A DNA stretch of 64,000 nt from NCBI GenBank assembly GCA_946894095.1, contig OX335644.1, positions 9,963,595 to 10,027,594 of the forward strand, written 5' to 3'. Positions 56,841 through 64,000 of the stretch are shown here, piece by piece. The notes below the pieces were generated by a model that searched no databases, was not told the origin of the DNA, and saw nothing but the letters and a program-made list of their open reading frames with translations. The position numbers were made by a program, and so were the translations under genes. Origin of the DNA: Incurvaria masculella. Its lineage: Eukaryota > Arthropoda > Insecta > Lepidoptera > Incurvariidae. The first letter of the stretch is position 1; the number at the start of each line of letters is the position of its first letter.

Positions 56841-58054
56841 GGCAGAGCACCATATCATTATCATATCATCATCAGATATCCAGCGTTGCCGATCGCTCCC
56901 CGATTTGAGGTCTTGCGAGGAAATTGGATTGTATGTATGTATCACGTAGAAAGAGGCGCAGCGACTTCTCCGAACTCTTTGATGTATCAAGGTAAAGATC
57001 GGTCAGTAGGAGTTCAATAGTTTACGGAGAAACGACTGGCGCTGCTATCGCTATAATATTTTCCTTTAGATCGGAAGGTAAAGGTTATCAGCCAGATCAA
57101 TTTATTTTAAGGTTTACAACCATACTGTTCGATCATAACACACTTATTTCGCATCCTTTACAAACATACACGTTTGTAATTATTCGTCAACTACTATTTT
57201 AATTATAATTAAACTTGAATGCCTTTTTCGTAAATAGAAAAATATGATTTATGGTTCAATGTTGAAAGTCCTTGCTTTCCGTGTGAAGAAAGACACAAAG
57301 GAAAGTAACATTTCACAAGACCAACGAATAATTTTAGCGTTGGGTCGTTTGCGACATTTTCGCGACCTGGGTATGACCGAACGACCCGGAAATTGAACGG
57401 GTAATTTTGACCCGTTCGGTCATTCGTTGGTGTGGTCTATGCGGCCTTGGGGCTACTCTTGAAATTAATATTTACTGAGGAGTAACAGGTGACCCACTGC
57501 TGAGTTATCTGTGACTCACCAGAGTATCCGAAGGCTAATCGTGACATACAGATTCACCGGTGAGTTACACATGACTCGTGCCTGACAGGTTATTCCTACT
57601 GTGAAAGTAAAGTAAATCATATTAATTCTTGTATGTAAACATGAGAGGAATGAAAATACGTTTGGTTGATACGGTCTTGTTTAAGTCGTAGGGCTTTTCT
57701 GGCCCATAGTAAAATCGGCTATGTCCTTTATCTGTGCAGCCGTTTGCGCAGTGGAGGGGACCGGCCAACATCCATCCCGACAAATATACCTAATAACCTT
57801 TCTTTCGAATTGTACACTTCTCTACCCATATCACATAGAAAAATCAACAAGAAAATCTTTTCTGCGGCATGTCGCAGTGCACTTTTGTGCAGCAGATAAC
57901 GCAGACTTCTTTCTGCTCATTAAGTTATTGCGGCGGATGACGGGACTAACTCAAACGCGGGCACAGTACAAAACCGTTCTATTGCGCTCTTGGACCTTCT
58001 CCGTTTCAAAGAAAAGACAAGCTCCGTTATTAGGAGGATGGAACATGTCAACAA
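56841..58054. other. Unassigned intergenic sequence with small palindromes
   Basis: 57318-57440 contains nested inverted words (GACCGAACGACCC / GACCCGTTCGGTC; CCAACGAAT / ATTCGTTGG). 57490-57580 repeats GAGTTA..TGACTC words. No exon recognised. Confidence 0.4.
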
Positions 58055-58495
58055 AGCAGATAATGCGCATAGTATTCGATTGGGTAAGATTTACGAAAAT
58101 TGTAATTACAAAAAATAACAAAACTACTTACAGCTAAAAGTAAACTACGACCACAGCAGTAGAAAATCTAACAAAAACTAATTTGATTATAAATTTTGAT
58201 GTAACAAGCTATGTCTGATGACTAACGTTTTTAAGATGTTCTTACTTTACCATTTGGTAATCCACATCAAAAGTTATGGTTTAAACGAGCGAAAAATTTG
58301 AACTTTCGGACCTTAAACTTAAACCAAACATAATTTTACAATGCCAACGGTCATTAGACATCTAGTTCGATCAAATCAAGCTATTTTGTGCAAAATTCGT
58401 AACTCTGACAGCAAATGTGCCCATGATCTTCTTTCCACGTTTGTATGGGGAGTTAAGCGGGAAGGCCCACCTTAAGAACCGGTTTTTCCGAACCC
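58055..58495 (+). repeat. Dispersed repeat, inverted match to 13604-14035
   Basis: Blocks GGGTAAGATTTACG, AGCTAAAAGTAAAC, AAGCTATGTCTGATGA, ATGTTCTTACTTTA, ACTTTCGGACCTTA, CGTTTGTATGGGGAGTTAAG and GGCCCACCTTAA appear in the same order, inverted, at 13604-14035. Confidence 0.7.
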
Positions 58496-59086
58496 TGCTT
58501 CAGATGAGGTGCAGCATGTTCTATAATGACAACTACTAACGAATGAGGTGGAAAAAGTACAGCCAAGAAACACATTTAAACAGAAATCAAACAATGCCGT
58601 TGTTGTTCAGCCTTGCGATTGGATGACAGCGGGAATAAATTATTTGCTATACATTCGTTATTGTTACAATAAAAGAACAACAACAATTCCAACAAAAGAG
58701 ATGATCTTGATGAGAGAGATATCTTGAATCTGAAACTAACAGGTAATGTTGTTCCCTCATAAGTTGGAATAAAATCTGCTTCATTTAATAATTTATTGTA
58801 AAGAATGTCGCACAAGTATAAATATCATTACCCATGTAGAAAAAAATTCACAGTTTCTCTCAGTAATGCCCATGCAGCAAGGATTTAAAAAAATTACTAA
58901 GTAAAATATTGACACAGCCCAATATACCTAGATGAACTCACACTATGGAATCCCACGATACCAAGTTTATAAATACAACAGAATCATATAGGTACCGGCG
59001 AAGTAGCTTCAAAATAATTTTAATAAATCCTGCACCAATACGAATATATGGCAATGCGGGACAATTCTGAGGATGACTATATTACA
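58496..59086 (-). other. Region holding the DENR 3' UTR
   Basis: Follows the DENR stop codon on the minus strand. An AATAAA signal reads on the minus strand near 58795; it is a candidate only. No other feature seen. Confidence 0.35.
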
Positions 59087-59131
59087 CTATCTTTTCTGAT
59101 CTCCGAGGTCTTCAATGCTGTCTTCGTCGAT
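59087..59131 (-). CDS. DENR: DENR, terminal coding exon
   Basis: After a minus-strand acceptor (TATCTTTCAG, ending at 59132) the frame reads IDEDSIEDLGDQKR and TAG (59089-59087), the characteristic short C-terminus of density-regulated protein. It follows exon 62715-62854 in phase 0, so the joined text runs EKWPE then IDEDSIEDLG, as in animal DENR. The DENR-MCTS1 pair binds the 40S subunit and promotes re-initiation after upstream ORFs. Confidence 0.9.
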   Translation of the reverse strand: MDEDSIEDLGDQKR

Positions 59132-59941
59132 CTGAAAGATAAAAATAAAGAATTTAAATTTCAAACAAAAACAAGCTTAGGTCAAAAAATAATCTGCCTT
59201 ATTGCAATTATTATTGTGCTGCGATCGGTCTTTTGACGTAGAAGTAATGGGTCCCTACATTTCGTGTGAAACATGGTGCCAATTTGAATTGAAGAGCTTA
59301 TTTCTTAACGATAACGACTATCCTTAAAGGATCAGTTTGAGTTCCTCGCCTTCGCTGTGGAGACCCACGGAGTTTGGAGTAGCGATGCGTAGGTCTTTGC
59401 GAGACGCTTGGGAAAACTACTTATAGAATCGACAGGCGATCGGCGAGCTGCCTCATTTTTTAAACAACGCGTCTCCTTAGCTATTCAGCGGGGGAACGCT
59501 GCATCAGTATTGGGGACAATGACAACAGTCCCAATGGATGATTTTTTTTATATTTAATTAAGTGTATTTTATGTTTGTTACTTATGATGTGTTTGTTTCA
59601 TGAAACTTAATAAATAAAAACTATGTAACACTGTAAAAATGTGCAAAATAAACTGTATTTTCCTTTTCTTTCTTCTTTCTTTCTTGTAGCTCAGGGGCGC
59701 AGGGCCTTGCCTATAATGCCAGAGATCATGGGTTCAATCACCGTCCCATTTATGCACCACTTCTTTCTCTTTCTGAGTTTTTTTTTTTTTTTTTATCTTT
59801 ATTATTTTTAGGACTTTTTAAGCTACGCCTATGCCAGTCCCATAGTGCCTTTAAATCATAATACCAAGGAAACAAATAAAAAGACCCACTACCTCCTAAG
59901 AATTCCTTAGAGATAAAGTCTACTAAACTCTTTTACAAAAC

Positions 59942-60085
59942 CTAACATAATAATAAAATTCTCACTATCGGTTGACATAACACACTATGCATTTTAAAGA
60001 AGAGGTTAACCCTGTCAGTTTTCAGTAATACTTGTAATCTTCTTTGAAGATGCCTGTTCTGTTCACATTCTAATAAAATATGTTA
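59942..60085 (-). pseudogene. ORF2 C-terminal remnant in the shortened LINE
   Basis: Starting 7 bases after the ORF1 stop, a 46-codon frame without ATG begins HILLECEQNRHLQRR and ends in TAG (59944-59942). HILLEC-type motifs mark the extreme C-terminus of Jockey-like reverse transcriptases. The endonuclease, the polymerase core and the start codon are absent. Confidence 0.65.
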
Positions 60086-60089
60086 TCAA

Positions 60090-61553
60090 TTATTGACTGT
60101 TGGCATTAACTGAAAATAATTTAAAAATTGTGCCATCACTTATCCATCCCATTGCCAACTTGGTAATCTCTTTTATTACAATTTGTACGATCTCCATAAT
60201 TTTTTCTCCCCATTCTTTACGTGACGACAGTATTATTTCTTGTATTCGTATAGCAATTCTCTGTAAATATTCCGTTTTCTTGTTTTCTTCTAATTTCTGT
60301 TCATTATTGTTTTCGTTACAAGCGTGACTTGTTCCCGCATAATTTTGTGATTCATTTATTTTATGTTTCACTACACTTGCATAATCTCTCTTAGATCTTA
60401 GGATCGGAGCAAATTTCTTCTGCTGTATCGGGGTTTCTGAAGGAATGGGGGGTCGAGAATATGCAACAGCAGTGGGTTGTGCGATGGAATTGAACTGGAA
60501 AGGTAAAGTGGGAATCTTGAGTAAGGGATATTCTTCAGTAGTGAGAGTTTGCTTGGATGTTGAAGCTAGGGCATTGAAGTTGGTGCTTGGGTTTTCCGAA
60601 TTTTTAGCTTTGTTGAACTTCTCTAATGCAATTTTATATGTACAATTGCGTTCAGACATTATACTGCGGATTACTTTTTCCTTTATGTAAATCGGGCACG
60701 ATTTATCTAGAGACATGTGGTTACCTTGGCAGTTCAAGCACCTATGATCCAATGTAATGCAGTTTTCGTGTGCTCCTCCACATTTAGGGCAAAGTTTTTT
60801 GCCCGTAGGACAAACCTTCACGGTGTGCCCGAAGCGCCAGCATCCAGAGCACTGGGTCACCGGAAATGTATAAGGCTCGACCTTGCACCTGCTGTTGTAG
60901 GCAGAAACATATTTGGGGAGTTCAGCACCTCTAAAACAAATCCTAACTGCCTCACTTTCGTGCCACTCTCCAAACTGTATCTTTTTTAGTAGACGTTTGA
61001 CAGATATTATTTCTAGTTCCGAAGTTATGATTTTTATTAACTCAGCCTCGTTTATGTCTATATCGATGTTCTTTATGACACCAAACGAGGAAGGAACTTC
61101 GTTTACTGAGACACATATTATTCTTTTTTCTTTCAAAAATGAATTCTCTGTAAGTTCCTTTACTGCTTGTTCTGTCGCGCAGTGTACGACAACTTTATAG
61201 GGATTCACATATTTTGTCTTAGTAATTTCCGGTACATTCGCTTCTTTCAGCAACTTCGCTAGTCCGATTTGCTTAGGAAGCTTGTCCTTACTCGTAATAT
61301 GTACTTGCCGGGTTAAGTCGTGATCGTGTTTGGTCGTTTGTGAGTTGGTCTTTTTGCCTTTTTTTTCCACGGTCGCCCATTCCACTTCTCCAGAATGATC
61401 CGTGGGGCATGGCCGCTTCTCTCCCACACTACGCTGGTTATGACTGGATTCCTGTTCCATGTAAGCAGTGTTTTCATTTTTATTCGGCACCACCAGATCG
61501 TCATCAAAGGTATCTGGAGGGGTTCGGAAGCTCTCAGGGTCGTCACGGTTCAT
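60090..61553 (-). CDS. LINE ORF1: gag-like zinc-knuckle nucleic-acid-binding protein
   Basis: 487 codons uninterrupted, from ATG 61553 to TAA 60090. The N-terminal third is acidic/polar (with PFAM-type low complexity), followed by a central RNA-binding-like region (about residues 100-220). Three cysteine knuckles come at about residues 236-290: CSGCWRFGHTVKVC, CPKCGGAHENC and CLNCQGNHMSLDKSC. A charged C-terminal region ends in VNANSQ. Jockey-type ORF1 proteins coat the element RNA and take it to the nucleus. The frame is intact although the partner ORF2 is gone, which suggests a recent insertion. This is a transposon gene, not a host gene. Confidence 0.9.
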   Translation of the reverse strand: MNRDDPESFRTPPDTFDDDLVVPNKNENTAYMEQESSHNQRSVGEKRPCPTDHSGEVEWATVEKKGKKTNSQTTKHDHDLTRQVHITSKDKLPKQIGLAKLLKEANVPEITKTKYVNPYKVVVHCATEQAVKELTENSFLKEKRIICVSVNEVPSSFGVIKNIDIDINEAELIKIITSELEIISVKRLLKKIQFGEWHESEAVRICFRGAELPKYVSAYNSRCKVEPYTFPVTQCSGCWRFGHTVKVCPTGKKLCPKCGGAHENCITLDHRCLNCQGNHMSLDKSCPIYIKEKVIRSIMSERNCTYKIALEKFNKAKNSENPSTNFNALASTSKQTLTTEEYPLLKIPTLPFQFNSIAQPTAVAYSRPPIPSETPIQQKKFAPILRSKRDYASVVKHKINESQNYAGTSHACNENNNEQKLEENKKTEYLQRIAIRIQEIILSSRKEWGEKIMEIVQIVIKEITKLAMGWISDGTIFKLFSVNANSQ

Positions 61554-61674
61554 TTACGATACTTTTCAGAAAAATTGAAAAAAATAAGCAAAATTTTCAG
61601 TCCTATCACTTTGACGTTTTTCTGACAGATGCTTTCTGAGTTGAGGAAGAGCATTTCATCACGAATAGAAGTTG

Positions 61675-62057
61675 TTTTAAGAACGGCCCGTAAGCTATGT
61701 TGCCCATTCAAACGTAGTTTACTAATCATTTTAAAAAAACTGTTCCAATTTGCTTGATATTTGGTATGTAATGTTCGAGAATAAATATCTGTTTCTGCAC
61801 GTTATTTTTTTTCCTGAAAAATCGAAAGCAAATCAACTAACAGGCAAAAGAAAATCTTCATACAAAATTTATTTTCTTTGTTGTGTGACACCGAGTATAT
61901 TTTTTGAAGAGATAAGCATGTGCAGCCCTAGATATTTGTTGCTTGATATTAAATATTAAATACCAAATATGAAGCAAATTTTAACAGTGCTTTGCAAATG
62001 ATTGGTAAACAACGTTTGTATGGGGAACGCAATTTCCTGATGCTTACGGGCCCACCC
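61675..62057. mobile_element. Hairpin MITE of the TTAA family inserted in the SINE
   Basis: Starts TTAAGAACGGCCCGTAAGC (left) and ends with GCTTACGGGCCCACCC (right); inner blocks CAAACGTAGTTTACTAATCA, CAATTTGCTTGATATTTGGT and the inverse ACAACGTTTGTATGGGGAAC match 52180-52549. The right flank reads CAAG rather than TTAA, so the target duplication is imperfect or decayed. Confidence 0.8.
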
Positions 62058-62215
62058 AAGTTCGGAATCCAAAGACCTACAGTTTGAAGGTCTGTTAGTT
62101 CCCGATTGGCCGAGTTGGTACCCGATTAGTACATTGGATGAAGAAGCAGCAATGAAAAATTGTCCGTGTCTTCCATCCAGTTCAATGTAGTGTGCTAATC
62201 AAAGGTAAGGTCATG

Positions 62216-62714
62216 ACTGAAGCTTCTGTTCTACGGGTTTTATTTTAAAGGCCAAATTATTTCATCGATTTCATCCATTTCCTTGCGAAGCTTTTAACTA
62301 AAATACATAGGGAGGATAAATTTGTTTTGACAAAAGTCATAAACAAAATACAGGGTCTTTGAACGATCAAAACATAATTTTCGGCAGCGTAATCCTCATG
62401 TTTTTTCAAGACAAAAAGGATTTTTTTTTCTCAAGTGTCTATGTAGTTAGCGAGATATGAATTTGTGAAATTTATGATTTTGTCTAGTGTAATTTGATGC
62501 AATGTTGCAACCGTGCATAAGGAAGGTCTTGGCATGAAATCTAGATCCCATTCCGCTCTGAATACCGAGCTGTACACCTTGCATGGCATTGTTGTGGAAT
62601 AATGACTGAGACAAAAACATATTGAGACCACAGTACAGCTGTTAAATTTTACAATAGGAAACATTGGGCACTAGGTCAACACCCTTATTTAGAAACGGAG
62701 GTGTCTCAACCTAC
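62216..62714. other. Rest of the DENR intron
   Basis: 62466-62560 (AATTTGATGCAATGTTGCAA, AAGGAAGGTCTTGGCATG) is a SINE-tail variant in plus orientation that matches 49736-49885. The remainder is unassigned. Confidence 0.45.
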
Positions 62715-62854
62715 CTCGGGCCATTTTTCCGGGATGATATCGAACAAGTCGTCTTTAACATCACCCTGGATGACAATCTCGTCGTCGCCTGTGACCGAGG
62801 AGCCGCACGCGAACTTGGTGCCAAAGAACTTTGCCGCTACTTTCAGATCGATAT
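62715..62854 (-). CDS. DENR: DENR, penultimate coding exon (SUI1-like domain)
   Basis: 140 nt between acceptor TTTTTCAG (62855 side) and donor GTAGGT (62714 side). The first two bases finish a split codon; 46 codons follow: [20 protein letters not shown], then [16 protein letters not shown] and [10 protein letters not shown]. This is the C-terminal half of the eIF1/SUI1-like fold of density-regulated protein, with the ACGSSVTG loop that faces the ribosomal P site. Upstream exons (the zinc-binding N-terminus that contacts MCTS1) were not found between 62855 and 64000. Confidence 0.93.
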
Positions 62855-63235
62855 CTGAAAAATAAAAGTAACTTATAATATGTTGTAGGGAAAGCCAATT
62901 TAAGGAGAGCACTGAATATATCAATTTAAGATAGTTTTTTTAATTTTTGGTGTATTTTAAATTACCACTTCACTAAGCACCGACTTCAAGCAAGCCTTCG
63001 TATGGACACAGATGAATTAATAGTTCAAGGACAGACAACACACTTCTTGCAGTCATTAAAATAAATAGCGACTCTCTTACGAGTATCATTATGTGCGAGA
63101 ACTTATTTGCTCTATGCGTGTCAGAGTCCCTGTTATTTCTCATTCACTTTCAATTAAAATTCAGATTAACAATGCTTTTGATGTAATCTATAATAAAACT
63201 AGGTAGGTACATATTTGTGGACACATCATTATTAC
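62855..63235. other. DENR intronic sequence
   Basis: A/T-rich. No exon recognised. Confidence 0.35.
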
Positions 63236-63344
63236 ATAACGTTTGGAAAACTTACGGTTTCCCGGTGTGCGATGCCGTGCTTTGCTATTGTGATTTATAT
63301 AGCAGCATCGCACACCGGAAAACCGTAAGTTTTCAAAACATTAA
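63236..63344. repeat. Long inverted repeat (about 40-bp arms, 29-base loop)
   Basis: GGAAAACTTACGGTTTCCCG ... CGATGC (63245-63275) pairs with GCATCGCACACCGG ... GTAAGTTTTC (63305-63334) with one mismatch in 30. Pairing extends outward with a few mismatches to about 63236 and 63344. Confidence 0.85.
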
Positions 63345-63804
63345 GTACAGTGAGTCTCAGAACTCATTATTATATACTGCCGACATATCAAGGATAAGCC
63401 AAAACTATAAACATGAAGCTGAAAACATAAAATTTCGTTACGCAGTTTCTTTTGTGATGCAATATAGAAAAAGGCACCCATGATGATGAGATATTACGAA
63501 ATGATAAGTAATCACAATATACATTCACCGTGTATTCGTCAAGCAGAGTAGACGCATCAACTGTTCACAAGACAATTAAAATCCACAAAAACATCACGCG
63601 CATTTGTCCTGCTCGCACTTGGCATTTACGGCGCGGGAAAGGTGAGACAACTACTTTTCTCCACTTCATCTGTATTGGCGCGTGCCCGTGCGACACAATT
63701 CGACTCTCAGCACGGGACCACTTCGCAACCGGAATTGTGCATGCGCCTGGCACAACCATCATGTTCCTCAATAATTTGATATCTACCCTACACGTTACAT
63801 AGTG
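63345..63804 (+). other. DENR intronic sequence and possible LINE 5' UTR
   Basis: If 63805 starts a LINE ORF1, its 5' UTR lies in the GC-richer part from about 63530. The left limit is not visible. Confidence 0.3.
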
Positions 63805-64000
63805 ATGGCGAACTGTGGAGCTTGCAATAACACCATAATTGATTCAGAGATTGTCATCTGTTATATATGTAAAGCTCCATATCATACCGATTGTGCCATT
63901 CTTCCCAACACCGACTCAATATCAAAACGCACGAGAGCAGCTAAAGAGTGGACGTGTGCAGTCTGTGTTGGTAGATCACGTCTAGGCAAAGGTTTCTTCA
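63805..64000 (+). CDS. PHD-finger protein start, probably LINE ORF1 (runs off the window)
   Basis: From ATG 63805 the frame is open to the window end (65 codons). It begins MANCGACNNTIIDSEIVICY; the cysteine/histidine pattern C-x2-C, C-x2-C (CYIC), H-x2-C (HTDC), C-x2-C (CAVC after a W) is a C4HC3 PHD finger. PHD fingers at the very start of ORF1 are known in CR1-like LINEs of insects, which fits the local transposon content and the opposite orientation to DENR. A host PHD gene cannot be excluded from this fragment alone. Confidence 0.6.
   Translation, partial: MANCGACNNTIIDSEIVICYICKAPYHTDCAILPNTDSISKRTRAAKEWTCAVCVGRSRLGKGFF

Larger units (their letters stand above)
59778..61631 (-). mobile_element. 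LINE (Jockey-like) with ORF1 intact and ORF2 deleted
   Basis: Bounded by a 9-bp duplication CTTTCTGAG (59769-59777 and 61632-61640) lying within SINE sequence. On the minus strand: a 78-base 5' UTR, ORF1 (61553-60090), a short ORF2 remnant (60082-59942), a 3' UTR and a 17-A tail (T-run 59778-59794). Total 1,854 bp. The intact ends, duplication and tail show that this shortened form was inserted as such or lost its middle later. Confidence 0.88.
59685..62215 (+). mobile_element. tRNA-headed SINE split by a LINE and a MITE
   Basis: The head (TTGTAGCTCAGGGGCGCAGG, B-box GGTTCAATCACC at 59731) runs to 59777. The next SINE piece is 61632-61673 (GCATTTCATCACGAAT), and the rest is 62058-62215 (TTCGGAATCC, GACCTACAG, AAAAATTGTCCGTGTCTTCC, ATCCAGTTCAATGTAG). 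Compared with 50416-50808 the order is complete up to the tail, which is missing. Confidence 0.85.
59132..62714 (-). other. DENR: DENR last intron, filled by nested transposons
   Basis: Donor GTAGGT-type at 62714-62709 and acceptor CAG at 59134-59132. About 2.5 kb of the 3.6 kb is a SINE with two later insertions (59685-62215). The sense of the inner LINE is the same as that of DENR. Confidence 0.85.

Overview
The window looks like nuclear DNA of a moth or butterfly (Lepidoptera, probably noctuid-like). Support: about 40% GC with little coding sequence; intron-rich genes; insect-type TTAGG runs; tRNA-headed and 5S-headed SINEs; the dispersed lepidopteran repeat with a (GACG)n core; a Helitron 3' end of lepidopteran type; and several non-LTR retrotransposons. 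There is no CRISPR array, operon or bacterial gene.

Two host protein genes are supported, both on the minus strand. One is Atg1/unc-51 (ULK autophagy kinase): coding exon 1 at 55533-55643 and exon 2 at 40047-40223, joined in phase across a 15.3 kb intron. No later exon was found in 1-40046, so intron 2 appears to run off the left edge. The other is DENR (re-initiation factor): its last two coding exons are at 62715-62854 and 59087-59131, split by a 3.6 kb intron. DENR lies upstream of Atg1 on the same strand. A tRNA-Lys(CTT) gene with a T-run terminator sits at 39479-39567 on the plus strand, inside the presumed Atg1 intron 2.

Nearly everything else is transposon sequence. Left part (1-10 kb): Helitron end, LINE relic, an almost intact LINE with EN-RT ORF2 (2766-5643, one stop and one frameshift), a perfect 309-bp tandem duplication, and an onion of foldback elements around 7.4-8.9 kb. 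Middle (10-40 kb): MITE families, SINEs and (GACG)n repeats in otherwise anonymous intronic sequence. Atg1 intron 1 (40-55.5 kb): more of the same, with a 1.6 kb multi-level foldback at 51.76-53.35 kb. DENR last intron: a SINE split by a 1.85 kb LINE and by a hairpin MITE.

The most interesting items are the nested insertions whose target duplications can be read directly (59685-62215, 24840-25663, 51757-53345, 8041-8762); a LINE copy that keeps ORF1 and its 3' end but has lost nearly all of ORF2; chimeric 5S-headed SINEs sharing a tail with tRNA-headed SINEs; and a TTAGG tract that lies inside a MITE and so need not be a telomere relic. I found no new multi-gene biological system.
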